The notes under the pieces were generated by a model. It made no database searches, was not told the origin of the DNA, and was given only the letters and a program-made list of their open reading frames with translations. From NCBI GenBank assembly GCA_030690265.1, contig JAUYHA010000081.1, forward strand, positions 1-64,000: 64,000 nt of DNA, read 5' to 3'. A program made the position numbers and the translations under genes. Every line of letters starts with the position of its first letter. Within the stretch, counting starts at the first letter, position 1. Below are positions 44,587-52,710 of the stretch, in pieces. The stretch is from Dehalococcoidales bacterium. Lineage in GTDB: Bacteria; Chloroflexota; Dehalococcoidia; Dehalococcoidales; UBA2162.

Positions 44587-45273
44587 TTACCGGTGCCATC
44601 TTCGGTTTGCTTCCTCCAGGTCGCTTGGGAAGTCAATATCTATCCAGGGATGGTCAGTAGTATATACACTGACAGGGTGTCCCTTCCCAATGAGCCGCCG
44701 GATAAGCCGTGGGAAGCTGGTATCAAGGTTGGTCCTGGCAACCTGTTCCAGCTCCTCAATCACCGCCGGAATAATCTCCGAGGAGAACTTTGCGATACCG
44801 ATGAACTCCCCATATGGTTCGTCCACATCCTTGCCAATGGCAATAACCAGGTCTTGCTGAATGACCACTCTTTCAGCTTCTTTATCTATGCCCTTCCGGT
44901 CAACTACCAGAAGTATGTCTCCTTCTTCAGCAATGACCTCACTGATAAGTTCAGACTGGAAGAGAGTGTCGTTATATTGCAAGATGAAGCCTGATTTAAG
45001 CTCATGGCGCACCAGCCATAAATTCATAGCTACGTTACAGGTTTCATAGAATGGATTGAAGATACAAGAAACCCTCCCGGCACAGAATTTCTCTATCTGT
45101 TCGGCGCCGAAACCGGTTATTACCAGTATGTCTTTAAGACCCGCCTTTTGCAAAGCCTGAAGCTGGTGGTCAAGGATAGCTTTGCCTCCTACCTCCAGAA
45201 GACTCACCGGCGTGTTCTTGGTTATTGGCAGCAAGCGGGGGCTTCTCGCTGCTGCTGTAATGACTGCTCTCAT
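44587..45273 (-). CDS. Degenerate LicC/PntC-like nucleotidyltransferase
   Basis: 228 residues, a NTP_transferase fold related to the two genes at 47836 and 48623. The signature that reads AAGSGNRLRP...KPKCLLE in the intact sister is here AAARSPRLLP...TPVSLLE: both glycines of the nucleotide loop and the catalytic lysine are replaced. NPFYETCNVAMNLW and the metal-site QYNDTLF are retained, as is IDIDFPSDLEEA. It may be inactive, regulatory or have changed chemistry. It starts three bases after phnE, so it belongs to the importer operon. Confidence 0.8.
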   Translation of the reverse strand: MRAVITAAARSPRLLPITKNTPVSLLEVGGKAILDHQLQALQKAGLKDILVITGFGAEQIEKFCAGRVSCIFNPFYETCNVAMNLWLVRHELKSGFILQYNDTLFQSELISEVIAEEGDILLVVDRKGIDKEAERVVIQQDLVIAIGKDVDEPYGEFIGIAKFSSEIIPAVIEELEQVARTNLDTSFPRLIRRLIGKGHPVSVYTTDHPWIDIDFPSDLEEANRRWHR

Positions 45274-45276
45274 CTT

Positions 45277-46068
45277 TTAGGCTTCCACCCCGGTTATCAG
45301 GCGCATTCGGATAAAAGCACTGAGCCGGTCAATGGCGGTTACAGTGAGTACCATGACCAGCAGGGTAGTGAGCACCTCCTGGTTCTTGAATAGGCGGACG
45401 CTGGTGATAAGCTCTATGCCAATACCACCAGCCCCCACCAGCCCGAGTACGGTAGCCGCCCGAAAACTATGCTCCAGATAGTAGAAAGTGTAGCCAACAA
45501 ATAACGGTTTAACCTGGGGCAGTATACCATAATATATAGTCTGGATACGATTAGCACCAGTAGAGGCTATAGCTGTAACCAGCTCCTGGTTAACTGCCTC
45601 GATAGTCTCTGAGAAGTACTTACCCAGAGCCCCGAGGAGGTGCACCGTCAGTGCCAGAACGCCGGGGAAGGGGCCGAGACCAACCATCGAGACGAAAAGC
45701 AGTGCCCAGACAATTTCATTAACACCCCGGCAGGCGTCAAATAAGGTGCGGGTTGTCTGGTACACTGGCCGGTAAGGCATGACATTCCGGGCAGCAAAAA
45801 AAGATAAGGGTAAGGCTAAAGCCGCTCCGAAGGTAGTGCCCATAACAGCCATCTGGAGAGTCTCGCCAGCCCTGACCAAAAGCCTGCCAGTGATGCTCAG
45901 GTCAGGGGGAAACATCCGTACTACATAGTCGGCCATGAATGGAATGCCCTTGATGAAGGTAATCGGGTTGGTGTCACTGCCTTCAATTGCCCACAGGTAG
46001 ATGACAACGATACCAAGCATGACGGCTACGTGACGAAACTTCCTGCCGGGTTTGAAGGATATTTTCAT
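45277..46068 (-). CDS. phnE: Phosphonate-type ABC importer permease PhnE
   Basis: 263 residues with about six membrane helices. The EAA loop that contacts the ATPase is IASTGANRIQTIYYGILPQV, and the family segment SFRAATVLGLVGAGGIGIEL follows. PhnE-type permeases move phosphonates, phosphite or phosphate esters. The ATG directly abuts the phnC stop. A degenerate nucleotidyltransferase follows after three bases, an unusual partner for an importer. Confidence 0.9.
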   Translation of the reverse strand: MKISFKPGRKFRHVAVMLGIVVIYLWAIEGSDTNPITFIKGIPFMADYVVRMFPPDLSITGRLLVRAGETLQMAVMGTTFGAALALPLSFFAARNVMPYRPVYQTTRTLFDACRGVNEIVWALLFVSMVGLGPFPGVLALTVHLLGALGKYFSETIEAVNQELVTAIASTGANRIQTIYYGILPQVKPLFVGYTFYYLEHSFRAATVLGLVGAGGIGIELITSVRLFKNQEVLTTLLVMVLTVTAIDRLSAFIRMRLITGVEA

Positions 46069-46884
46069 CTAGAACCCCCTCTTCCCGTAGAGAACCCAGT
46101 CTTCAGTTTCTCCATAGATGTCAATTATGTCCTTATCGGTTAGCTCATCGGGGGTATTCTCAACGACAATCTGCCCCTCCCGAAGCCCAACCATACGTGT
46201 GGCGTAAGACTTAGCCAGTTCAAGGAAATGGAGGCTGGCTACCAGGGTTATATTACTCTCCGTACAGATTTCAGTGATAAGATCCATAATTTCTTTCATT
46301 AGCTTGGGGTCCAGACTGGAGACAGGTTCATCGGCGAGAAGGATTGTAGAACGTTGGGCTATAGCTCGGGCTATAGCCACGCGCTGTTTCTGACCACCAC
46401 TTAAATCACTAACCCTTTTCTGAATATAGCTCTCTAAGCCCACTCTCTTCAGAGCCTCAGTGGCTATGGCAACATCTTCCTCACTAAACCTTCCCAGGAG
46501 ACTTGACAATGTAGCTACATAACCGAGTCTTCCCAGGATGACGTTCTTCAGCACTGAGGCTCCTTCCAGCAGATTAAAATTTTGGGAAATTACCCCTACC
46601 TGCCGACGTATTTGCTTAACCTCTACGGGTGGCAGAGAGGTAATTTCCCTGCCACCGATATAGACGCGCCCTTCAGTGGGTCTGATAGATAAATTTGTGC
46701 AGCGAAGCAGTGTTGATTTTCCTGAGCCGCTGGAGCCCAGAAGCACTAGGCGCTCCCCTTTATTCACCTCCAGGTTAATATCCCTCAGTGCCCGTTCCAC
46801 CTTACCTTCGTGACCGTCAGCCTGAGTTGCAGCATGTCCGGCTCTGACCGCATAATAATGACTCAGCCCTTCTATTCTAATCAT
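46069..46884 (-). CDS. phnC: Phosphonate-type ABC importer ATPase PhnC
   Basis: 271 residues. Walker A GSSGSGKST at 50-58, Q-loop VISQNFNLLEGASV, signature LSGGQKQR near 161-168 and Walker B ILLADEP. The LRCTNLSIRPTEG and NVILGRLGY segments are those of the PhnC branch. A non-conserved insertion of about 16 residues (AGHAATQADGHEGK) sits before the usual ALRDINLEV strand. Forms the importer with PhnD and PhnE. Confidence 0.92.
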   Translation of the reverse strand: MIRIEGLSHYYAVRAGHAATQADGHEGKVERALRDINLEVNKGERLVLLGSSGSGKSTLLRCTNLSIRPTEGRVYIGGREITSLPPVEVKQIRRQVGVISQNFNLLEGASVLKNVILGRLGYVATLSSLLGRFSEEDVAIATEALKRVGLESYIQKRVSDLSGGQKQRVAIARAIAQRSTILLADEPVSSLDPKLMKEIMDLITEICTESNITLVASLHFLELAKSYATRMVGLREGQIVVENTPDELTDKDIIDIYGETEDWVLYGKRGF

Positions 46885-46906
46885 GTCACCAACACCTTAA
46901 AGATGA

Positions 46907-47785
46907 TTATAGGTCCAGAACCTCCGCTACCTCACGAATAATGTCATAGTCGGAGTCTGTCACTTTCACGTACTTCTCAATGTCACCCCATCCTCCCACT
47001 TCGTGAATAGTTTGCTCATCCATTTCAATCAGCGCCTGTTGAATCCGGTCTTTCAGGTCTTGAGGCAGGTCTCCCCTGACAGCAATTGGCGACCCTGGTA
47101 TGGAAGACGATTCGAAAATGATTATGTTCACTTCAGGGTCGATTTGTCCCTCTTTTAGCATTCGGTTGTAAGAGGTATCGCTATCGGCTCCGGCGTCTAC
47201 CTTACCATTTTTCACCGCCAGTTCCACGGCATTGTGAGACCCGGCATAATACATGGTTGAAAAGTCATTGTCAGGGTCAATTCCGTTTTCAATCAGCATC
47301 TTTCTCGGTATCAGATGACCGGATGTGGAAGCCGGGTCCACAAAGGCAAAGGAACGACCTTTAAGGTCAGCCAGCGTTTTTATACCTGAATCTGCCCGGG
47401 TAATGATAAGGCTTTTGTAGGTCGTCTTCTTAGTGTCCCGCCTGTAGCCGTTGACAATTGCCTCCGCCCCTGCCTGTTCTACCGCCAAAATATAGGAAAA
47501 AGGACCAAACCAGGCCATATCAATGTGCTTGTTTCGCATCGCCTCTATAGCCGCCGTATAGTCATCGGTTACTTGAAGCTCTATCTTCATATCCAGCTTT
47601 CCTTCCAGGTAGTTGGCCATGGCTTCATACTGACGCAGCATCTCTGTAGCGTCGTCAGCCGGGATGAGTCCAAAACGCAGGACTTCTCTTTTCCCATCAG
47701 CCTGAGTGCATCCGACCATAGCAAATATAGATAGCAATAGCATGACGAAACCTATTTTATAGCCGAACCCTAGCGCTTTTTTCAT
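46907..47785 (-). CDS. phnD: Phosphonate-type substrate-binding lipoprotein PhnD
   Basis: 292 residues. Signal peptide with a lipobox ending AMVGC (lipidated C26), so an extracellular lipoprotein. PhnD/PtxB/HtxB-like domain: GLIPADDATEMLRQYEAMANYLE, DMAWFGPFSYILA and FVDPASTSGHLIPR, the loop that binds the phospho group. The gene starts the importer trio (order D, C, E). Actual ligand (2-aminoethylphosphonate, phosphite, phosphate ester) cannot be told. A strong AGGAGGAGAAAAG precedes the ATG. Confidence 0.92.
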   Translation of the reverse strand: MKKALGFGYKIGFVMLLLSIFAMVGCTQADGKREVLRFGLIPADDATEMLRQYEAMANYLEGKLDMKIELQVTDDYTAAIEAMRNKHIDMAWFGPFSYILAVEQAGAEAIVNGYRRDTKKTTYKSLIITRADSGIKTLADLKGRSFAFVDPASTSGHLIPRKMLIENGIDPDNDFSTMYYAGSHNAVELAVKNGKVDAGADSDTSYNRMLKEGQIDPEVNIIIFESSSIPGSPIAVRGDLPQDLKDRIQQALIEMDEQTIHEVGGWGDIEKYVKVTDSDYDIIREVAEVLDL

Positions 47786-47835
47786 TTCTAACTTTTCTCC
47801 TCCTTTTTATGTAAACACTGCGGCCACAGTAGTGC

Positions 47836-48591
47836 TCAGGTATTACTGACGAACCATCTGGTTACCTCAGCCAGGTCCTGTGGCGTATCAATTTCCATCC
47901 AGCCGCCCTCGATGTCAACACTCTGCACCACAGAACCGTTATCTATCAGCTCTTGAATCATGTCAGTCATATATGCCTTCGCCAGAGAGGCAGCGTTGTG
48001 GAAAGGGGCAGTTGGGTGTTCCTTCTCCACCCGGTGATAGGCTGTCCTCATAGTCTCAGCTCCTGATTTAGTGAATTTAGCCAGCCCGATAAACTCTCCA
48101 TAAGCTTCTTCCGCACTGATTACTCCCTTGCCAATCTTTACCACCCTGCCATCTTTAACCCTGACCAGTTCGGCTTGAGAAATCGGGTGCTGGTTGCGCT
48201 CCCTATAGTGTTCAACCCAATTGACATCGGTCACCAGAGCAATATCGGCTTCACTACGGACGAGTTTCTCCACAATTTCTTTGCTGTAAATAATATCTGA
48301 ATAGGAAAAGATAAAATCGTCATTCATCTCGTCTTCAGCGCAGAACAGCGAGCAGAGGATATTATTATGCATAAAATTTGAATTCTGGTAATAGGTTATG
48401 TTGGGATAGTTGATTAGGTCACTATGGTACCCTTTTACTACCACAATATGCTCAATCCCGTTTTCTCTCAATGCCCTGATGGCTCTTTCCAGAATAGTTT
48501 GACTGCCAATTTCTAAAAGACATTTTGGTTTTTCATTAGTAACAGGCCGTAGACGATTACCAGAACCAGCCGCAACAATGATAGCTTTCAT
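47836..48591 (-). CDS. LicC/PntC-like sugar or phosphonate nucleotidyltransferase
   Basis: 251 residues; the sister with an intact signature: AAGSGNRLRPVT then EKPKCLLEIG, metal-site FSYSDIIYSKE, and EIDTPQDLAEV at the C-terminus. The HPISQAELVRVKDGRV and AYGEFIGLAKF segments match, from memory, the cytidylyltransferase domains found with PEP mutase (PntC) and LicC. These transfer CMP to aminoethylphosphonate or phosphocholine. Substrate assignment is inference. It lies 50 bases upstream of phnD in the same operon. Confidence 0.85.
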   Translation of the reverse strand: MKAIIVAAGSGNRLRPVTNEKPKCLLEIGSQTILERAIRALRENGIEHIVVVKGYHSDLINYPNITYYQNSNFMHNNILCSLFCAEDEMNDDFIFSYSDIIYSKEIVEKLVRSEADIALVTDVNWVEHYRERNQHPISQAELVRVKDGRVVKIGKGVISAEEAYGEFIGLAKFTKSGAETMRTAYHRVEKEHPTAPFHNAASLAKAYMTDMIQELIDNGSVVQSVDIEGGWMEIDTPQDLAEVTRWFVSNT

Positions 48592-48622
48592 AACAACATA
48601 TACTCTCCTTGGTTCTGATTGT

Positions 48623-49663
48623 TTACTTTAATACTGAAGGTAACTCCTGCCTGACCCTTTCAAAATCTTCCGGAGTATCAACCTCCGCCCAACCACCGTG
48701 AATATCAACATGCACCACAGGATAACCTTGGTCGATAAGCTCCTGAACCATGTCAGTGAAGTATGCCTTCTCCAGAGAAGGTGCCCGTTGAAAGGTTTTG
48801 GCCTGGTAATTTTGCATTGCCCATTTGTAATTAAGCTTAAGGACTTCAGCCCCCTTTTTGCTGAATTTCGCCAGCCCGATAAACTCACCATAAGCTTCCT
48901 CAGGCAGAATGAGATTTCTACCAATCCGCGTTATCCGCTCACCCTCAACCTTGACAAGCTCAGCCTCAGGAACAGGATGCTGACGACGGTGACGGTAGCG
49001 AGTCTCCCACTCGGTATCTACTACCATTGCGATATCAGACCTGTTCTGCAGCAGAAGCTCAAGCACCGTTTTAGAGTAGATAATATCTGAGTAGACAAAG
49101 ACGAATTCGGTATCCATCTCGTCTCTGGCATAAAACAAAGAACTCAAGATACCACTATTTCGGTAGTCCCTGTTTTCGTAGTATCTTATTGCAGGATAGT
49201 CGATTTTTTCTCCGCGGTATCCGCGAACCACGGCAATATCATAGATGCCACACGCCCTGAGGTTTTCCAGCCCTCTGCCGATGATGGTCTTATCACCCAC
49301 CTCCAGCAGGCAAGCTGGCTTATCCGGAATGATGGAGAGCAGGCGACTGCTTTCACCTGCGGCTACAATAATCGCCCTGACATTTCGGTATCCCCCGAGT
49401 GAGCCAATATCCAGCCCCTGGCGAGAAAGCTCTTCCAGATAAGGCTCCAAAATCTCCCGCCCGTGCTTCTCCAAAATCGCATTGGCTAATCTATCAGCCA
49501 GCTTTTCCCCCAGGTGGTCCAGGATTTTACGGTGTAGTTGCCGGCTGGTCAGAGTATTTCCCAGCTCACCAGCCAGCTTGTCATCTCCATGGCGCAATCG
49601 TTTGTGACCAGCCAAGCCCTGGGAAGTCTTAAAAGTAGCCCTGCAGATATCACAGGCAATCAT
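48623..49663 (-). CDS. C2H2 zinc finger fused to LicC/PntC-like nucleotidyltransferase
   Basis: 346 residues. Residues 4-25 match the classical C2H2 pattern: C4, C7, F11, L17, H20, H25, with a QGLAGH core reminiscent of plant QALGGH fingers. Residues about 30-90 are helical and unassigned. From about 92 a nucleotidyltransferase domain starts (IIVAAGESSRL, VYSDIIYSK, AYGEFIGLAKF, EVDTPEDFERV), close to the gene at 47836. The KPK motif is KPA here, so the catalytic lysine is missing. It is the first gene behind a consensus promoter only 8 bases from the ATG, with no ribosome site: a likely leaderless mRNA. Confidence 0.85.
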   Translation of the reverse strand: MIACDICRATFKTSQGLAGHKRLRHGDDKLAGELGNTLTSRQLHRKILDHLGEKLADRLANAILEKHGREILEPYLEELSRQGLDIGSLGGYRNVRAIIVAAGESSRLLSIIPDKPACLLEVGDKTIIGRGLENLRACGIYDIAVVRGYRGEKIDYPAIRYYENRDYRNSGILSSLFYARDEMDTEFVFVYSDIIYSKTVLELLLQNRSDIAMVVDTEWETRYRHRRQHPVPEAELVKVEGERITRIGRNLILPEEAYGEFIGLAKFSKKGAEVLKLNYKWAMQNYQAKTFQRAPSLEKAYFTDMVQELIDQGYPVVHVDIHGGWAEVDTPEDFERVRQELPSVLK

Positions 49664-49671
49664 CAGTGCTG

Positions 49672-49700
49672 AGTATAATACTGAGTTACTGATTTGTCAA
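49672..49700 (-). promoter_or_regulatory. Consensus promoter for leaderless nucleotidyltransferase mRNA
   Basis: On the minus strand -35 TTGACA (plus 49695-49700) and -10 TATACT (plus 49672-49677) are 17 bases apart. The -10 ends 8 bases before the ATG at 49663, so transcription would begin at or within about two bases of the start codon. An 11-bp palindrome AGTATAATACT (49672-49682) overlaps the -10 and could be an operator. Confidence 0.7.
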
Positions 49701-49735
49701 GCACCCTATCGGGGTATCTGGGGAAGATTTAACGG

Positions 49736-50419
49736 CTAACCGGACTCAAACTCCTCGCCGTAGGCACGGTCTCTTATGCCCTTCCCCTTTATCGGGGCCC
49801 TCCAGTCCTCGCCGTAAGTATATTTCAGCCATCTTTCCGGCTCACTGAGAATTCTCCATTTCTCGCCCAGAAATTGAACTTCGCAATATGTTTCAAAGGC
49901 ATCAACATCAAACTTAATCGGGTCATTAACACGTTTCGTGCCATTAAGTCTGAAAAGATAAAAATCAGTGTGCTCACCACTGCGGTAAAGGGTTACCAGA
50001 TTTTCCGCCAGCCCCAGATAAAACCCCTCTTTAGCCAGTATCGCTTCACAGCTAAGGAGTCGGGGTAAGTCTTCAGCACAAATGGCTAAGTCGGTATCCT
50101 CGTCATAGGAGATTATGTCATGGTCACGGTAAGCTCCCAGAAAGGTACCAAACATCAGCCAGAACCGGATACCCTCTTTATCCAGGATTCGCTTGATATC
50201 CAGCAGATTTTTTTCGGCAATTCCCATATTCATAGTTCGGCCAACTGGGGTAGCAATCCAAGGACGTGAGTAGTAGCCTCCGGCAAAAGGGTCAAGTCCC
50301 TCCTCAAATCGAGCTATGGCATAGAAGCGGTAAATCCTCTCCAGAACTTTCCTGACGTAGTGGGAGAGCAAAATGCTTCTGGCGATTTTCACCATAAGTT
50401 TGTTCATTATAATCCCCAT
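49736..50419 (-). CDS. LicD-like phosphotransferase
   Basis: 227 residues. The segment FWLMFGTFLGAYRDHDIISYDEDTDLAI (residues about 86-113) carries the LicD/fukutin signature: GTFLGAYR, then the acidic DEDTD that binds metal. LicD proteins transfer phosphocholine or related groups from CDP-activated donors to glycan. The start overlaps the Wzt stop by one base. Its neighbours on one side are LicC/PntC-like nucleotidyltransferases and a phosphonate-type importer, on the other the glycan exporter. That makes phosphoryl or phosphonyl decoration of the glycan the best guess. Confidence 0.85.
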   Translation of the reverse strand: MGIIMNKLMVKIARSILLSHYVRKVLERIYRFYAIARFEEGLDPFAGGYYSRPWIATPVGRTMNMGIAEKNLLDIKRILDKEGIRFWLMFGTFLGAYRDHDIISYDEDTDLAICAEDLPRLLSCEAILAKEGFYLGLAENLVTLYRSGEHTDFYLFRLNGTKRVNDPIKFDVDAFETYCEVQFLGEKWRILSEPERWLKYTYGEDWRAPIKGKGIRDRAYGEEFESG

Positions 50420-51717
50420 TATTCTATTGCTATTGCCTTAAAAGATTGTCCCATAATGCAGACTCCCTCATCAGCCGATGGTATATCACGACCGGGACGG
50501 AAAGGTTGCGACTCAAGAGTAAACGAGCAGGCATTTTCCCAATCATCAGTTCGTAATTCTTCTGCGCCTTCGCCATAATAGCCTCGCAGCCAGATAGAAT
50601 ATTGCCCGCTGGTGAGAATCAGAGGTCCAATTTCAATTCTTATTTTTCTAACCTTTCTATCGAAGTAAATGCCATGATAAGCTCCCGATGAGCCGATGGA
50701 AACACGCTGTCCCCACTGGTTATGAATATAGTATGATATACCATGTTTATCCTTTAAAGGTTTACCAGCAAGCTCAACAATCAGGACTATTTTGTCGTTA
50801 TATCGAAAGTGATTAGAGCGCTCACCTTGCTCATTCAGCATTTCAACCCGGCTAAAATAGAAGCTCTTATCCTTGATCTCTTCAGGGTTTCTGTCTCTAA
50901 GGCAAGAAGAAGATTCCTCAAAAAGCTTTAATTGGTTCTGTTCATAGGCTCGAACCACCTCATCGGCGGTGCCCTTTTTCACTATCTGTCCGTTGTCCAG
51001 CCAGATTGCACTCTGGCACAAGCTGCGCACTGCCCCCATGTTGTGGCTGACAAAGAGTATCGTCCGCCCCCCCCTGGCAACCTCCTCCATTTTACCCAGG
51101 CACTTCTTCTGAAAGGCTATATCCCCGACCGCCAGCACTTCGTCTATCAGCATAATCTCAGGCTCAAGATGGGCGGCGACAGCAAAGGCAAGCCTCACCT
51201 GCATACCACTGGAATAACGTTTCAACGGCGTATCCAGGTATTTTCCAATCTCCGAAAAAACGATAATATCATCGAATTTTCTCTCGATTTCCCGCTTCCG
51301 CATACCCAGGACGGCACCGTTAAGGAAGACATTCTCTCTACCGGTAAGCTCTGGGTGAAACCCGGTGCCAACCTCCAGCAGGCTCGATATCCTGCCGTGA
51401 ATTTCAGCGAACCCGCCGGTAGGTTCGGTAATACGGGCTAATATTTTCAGCAGCGTCGTCTTTCCTGCCCCATTCTTGCCGATGATGCCCAGCACCATGC
51501 CTTCTTCTACCTCAAAGGAGACATCCTTCAGCGCCCAGATGACATCTTCTTCATCACCGTTCTTGAAGCTTGTCAGACTTCGCAACCTGGATAGATTCCT
51601 TACCGGTGCGCTTAGCCCTTCCACTATGGTCTCGCGGATAGTTTTATAGGCTTTTTCCCTGGCACCCACCCGGTAACGTTTGGATAAATTAGCAACCCTG
51701 ATGATTGGCTCACTCAT
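50419..51717 (-). CDS. wzt: Polysaccharide ABC exporter ATPase Wzt with C-terminal binding domain
   Basis: 432 residues from the ATG at 51717; an in-frame extension to 51771 falls in repeat-like sequence. Walker A GKNGAGKTT, signature YSSGMQVRLAF, Walker B IMLIDEVLAVGD. The C-terminal part (about 270-432) is a Wzt-type beta-sandwich that recognises the modified end of the glycan before export. The presence of this domain predicts a capped chain, compatible with the methyltransferase-GT2 fusion at 41517. Confidence 0.9.
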   Translation of the reverse strand: MSEPIIRVANLSKRYRVGAREKAYKTIRETIVEGLSAPVRNLSRLRSLTSFKNGDEEDVIWALKDVSFEVEEGMVLGIIGKNGAGKTTLLKILARITEPTGGFAEIHGRISSLLEVGTGFHPELTGRENVFLNGAVLGMRKREIERKFDDIIVFSEIGKYLDTPLKRYSSGMQVRLAFAVAAHLEPEIMLIDEVLAVGDIAFQKKCLGKMEEVARGGRTILFVSHNMGAVRSLCQSAIWLDNGQIVKKGTADEVVRAYEQNQLKLFEESSSCLRDRNPEEIKDKSFYFSRVEMLNEQGERSNHFRYNDKIVLIVELAGKPLKDKHGISYYIHNQWGQRVSIGSSGAYHGIYFDRKVRKIRIEIGPLILTSGQYSIWLRGYYGEGAEELRTDDWENACSFTLESQPFRPGRDIPSADEGVCIMGQSFKAIAIE

Positions 51718-51875
51718 CGTTCGCCTCGCAAAGGGCAAAGAGCATAGCGCAAAGCGAATCTGCAATATCAAATAATTTTTCAGCTATATCTATCGCCATT
51801 TGCCAAATTTCCAGATCCTGAAATCTAAACTTCACCATTTTTATGCTCTCTGCTCCATGCTCTCCGCGCTATGCC
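51718..51875. repeat. Intergenic gap with dispersed repeat-like sequence
   Basis: The 158-base gap between wzm and wzt has no gene. It contains GCAAAGGGCAAAGAGCATAG, AAATTTCCAGATCCTGAAAT and ATGCTCTCTGCTCCATGCTC stretches, similar in style to the AT-rich and 'atgctctgcgc' dispersed repeats seen elsewhere. It separates two genes that are normally adjacent or overlapping, so insertion of repeat DNA is likely. Confidence 0.45.
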
Positions 51876-52703
51876 TCAAATAACATCAGCAAAATAACGC
51901 TCCGTACGCTTAAAATATAATGCTCCAGAAATGAATACTATTACACTCACCAGGGTAGACACCAGGAGCATCTGAGTCGGGAAGGCGACCGTCCCCAGTA
52001 AAGCGGAACGGAACCCCTCAATAATTCCAGCCATAGGATTTAGTGCGTAGATAAGGTGGTATTTCTCCGGTATCATCGAGACCGGATAGACTACGGGAGA
52101 AGCAAACATCCAGAACTGCACCAGAAAGGTGATTGTGTATCTAATGTCCCGGTAGTTGGCATTTAAGCCAGCCAGCAACATACCAACCCCACTGGCAGTG
52201 AACATCATCAGGATGACCAGCAGTGGCAGGAAGAGAGTCATGATAGTAGGGTATATCTGATAGTAAAGCATCATCCCGATTAAGATGATAAAGGCAATGC
52301 CGAAGTCCAGCAAAAAAGCCAGAGTAGGAGCAAGAGGGGCTATCAGGCGAGGAAAATATACCTTGGATATCAGAGCACTTTCCTGAATAAGACTATTACC
52401 TGAAGAGACTGTGGCATTGGCAAAGTATGTCCAGGCTACTAGAGCCGAGTAATTGAAGATAGGGTAAGGGACGTTATCAGAAGGGACTCTGGCAAAATTG
52501 CCGAAGAAGAGGGTAAAAACAACCATCATAAAAAATGGCTGGATGATAGCCCACAGCCCGCCGAGAACCGTCTGCTTGTAGCGTACTTTTATATCGCGGC
52601 TAACCAGAATGTAGAACAGGTCTCTATATTCTTTCAGCTCTTTAAAATCAATTAGCTGCCAGCCCTTTCTGGGCTTGATAACCAGATAAGGTTTCGCTTC
52701 CAT
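51876..52703 (-). CDS. wzm: Polysaccharide ABC exporter permease Wzm
   Basis: 275 residues from the ATG at 52703; the longer frame to 52895 overlaps the upstream gene and is rejected. ABC-2 permease with six membrane helices. The cytoplasmic N-terminal helix region KELKEYRDLFYILVSRDIKV and the RYKQTVLGGLWAIIQPFFMM signature are typical. The C-terminal LNPMAGIIEGFRSALLG is the family hallmark. Pairs with Wzt to move lipid-linked glycan across the membrane. Confidence 0.92.
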   Translation of the reverse strand: MEAKPYLVIKPRKGWQLIDFKELKEYRDLFYILVSRDIKVRYKQTVLGGLWAIIQPFFMMVVFTLFFGNFARVPSDNVPYPIFNYSALVAWTYFANATVSSGNSLIQESALISKVYFPRLIAPLAPTLAFLLDFGIAFIILIGMMLYYQIYPTIMTLFLPLLVILMMFTASGVGMLLAGLNANYRDIRYTITFLVQFWMFASPVVYPVSMIPEKYHLIYALNPMAGIIEGFRSALLGTVAFPTQMLLVSTLVSVIVFISGALYFKRTERYFADVI

Positions 52704-52710
52704 TGGCTCC

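Noticed and set aside
44587-50419. Phosphonate biosynthesis cluster
   Set aside because: No PEP mutase, phosphonopyruvate decarboxylase or AEP transaminase is visible; only import and activation-type genes are present.
51718-51771. N-terminal extension of Wzt
   Set aside because: The extra 18 residues come from repeat-like sequence; the ATG at 51717 begins the conserved MSEPIIRVANLSKRY start.
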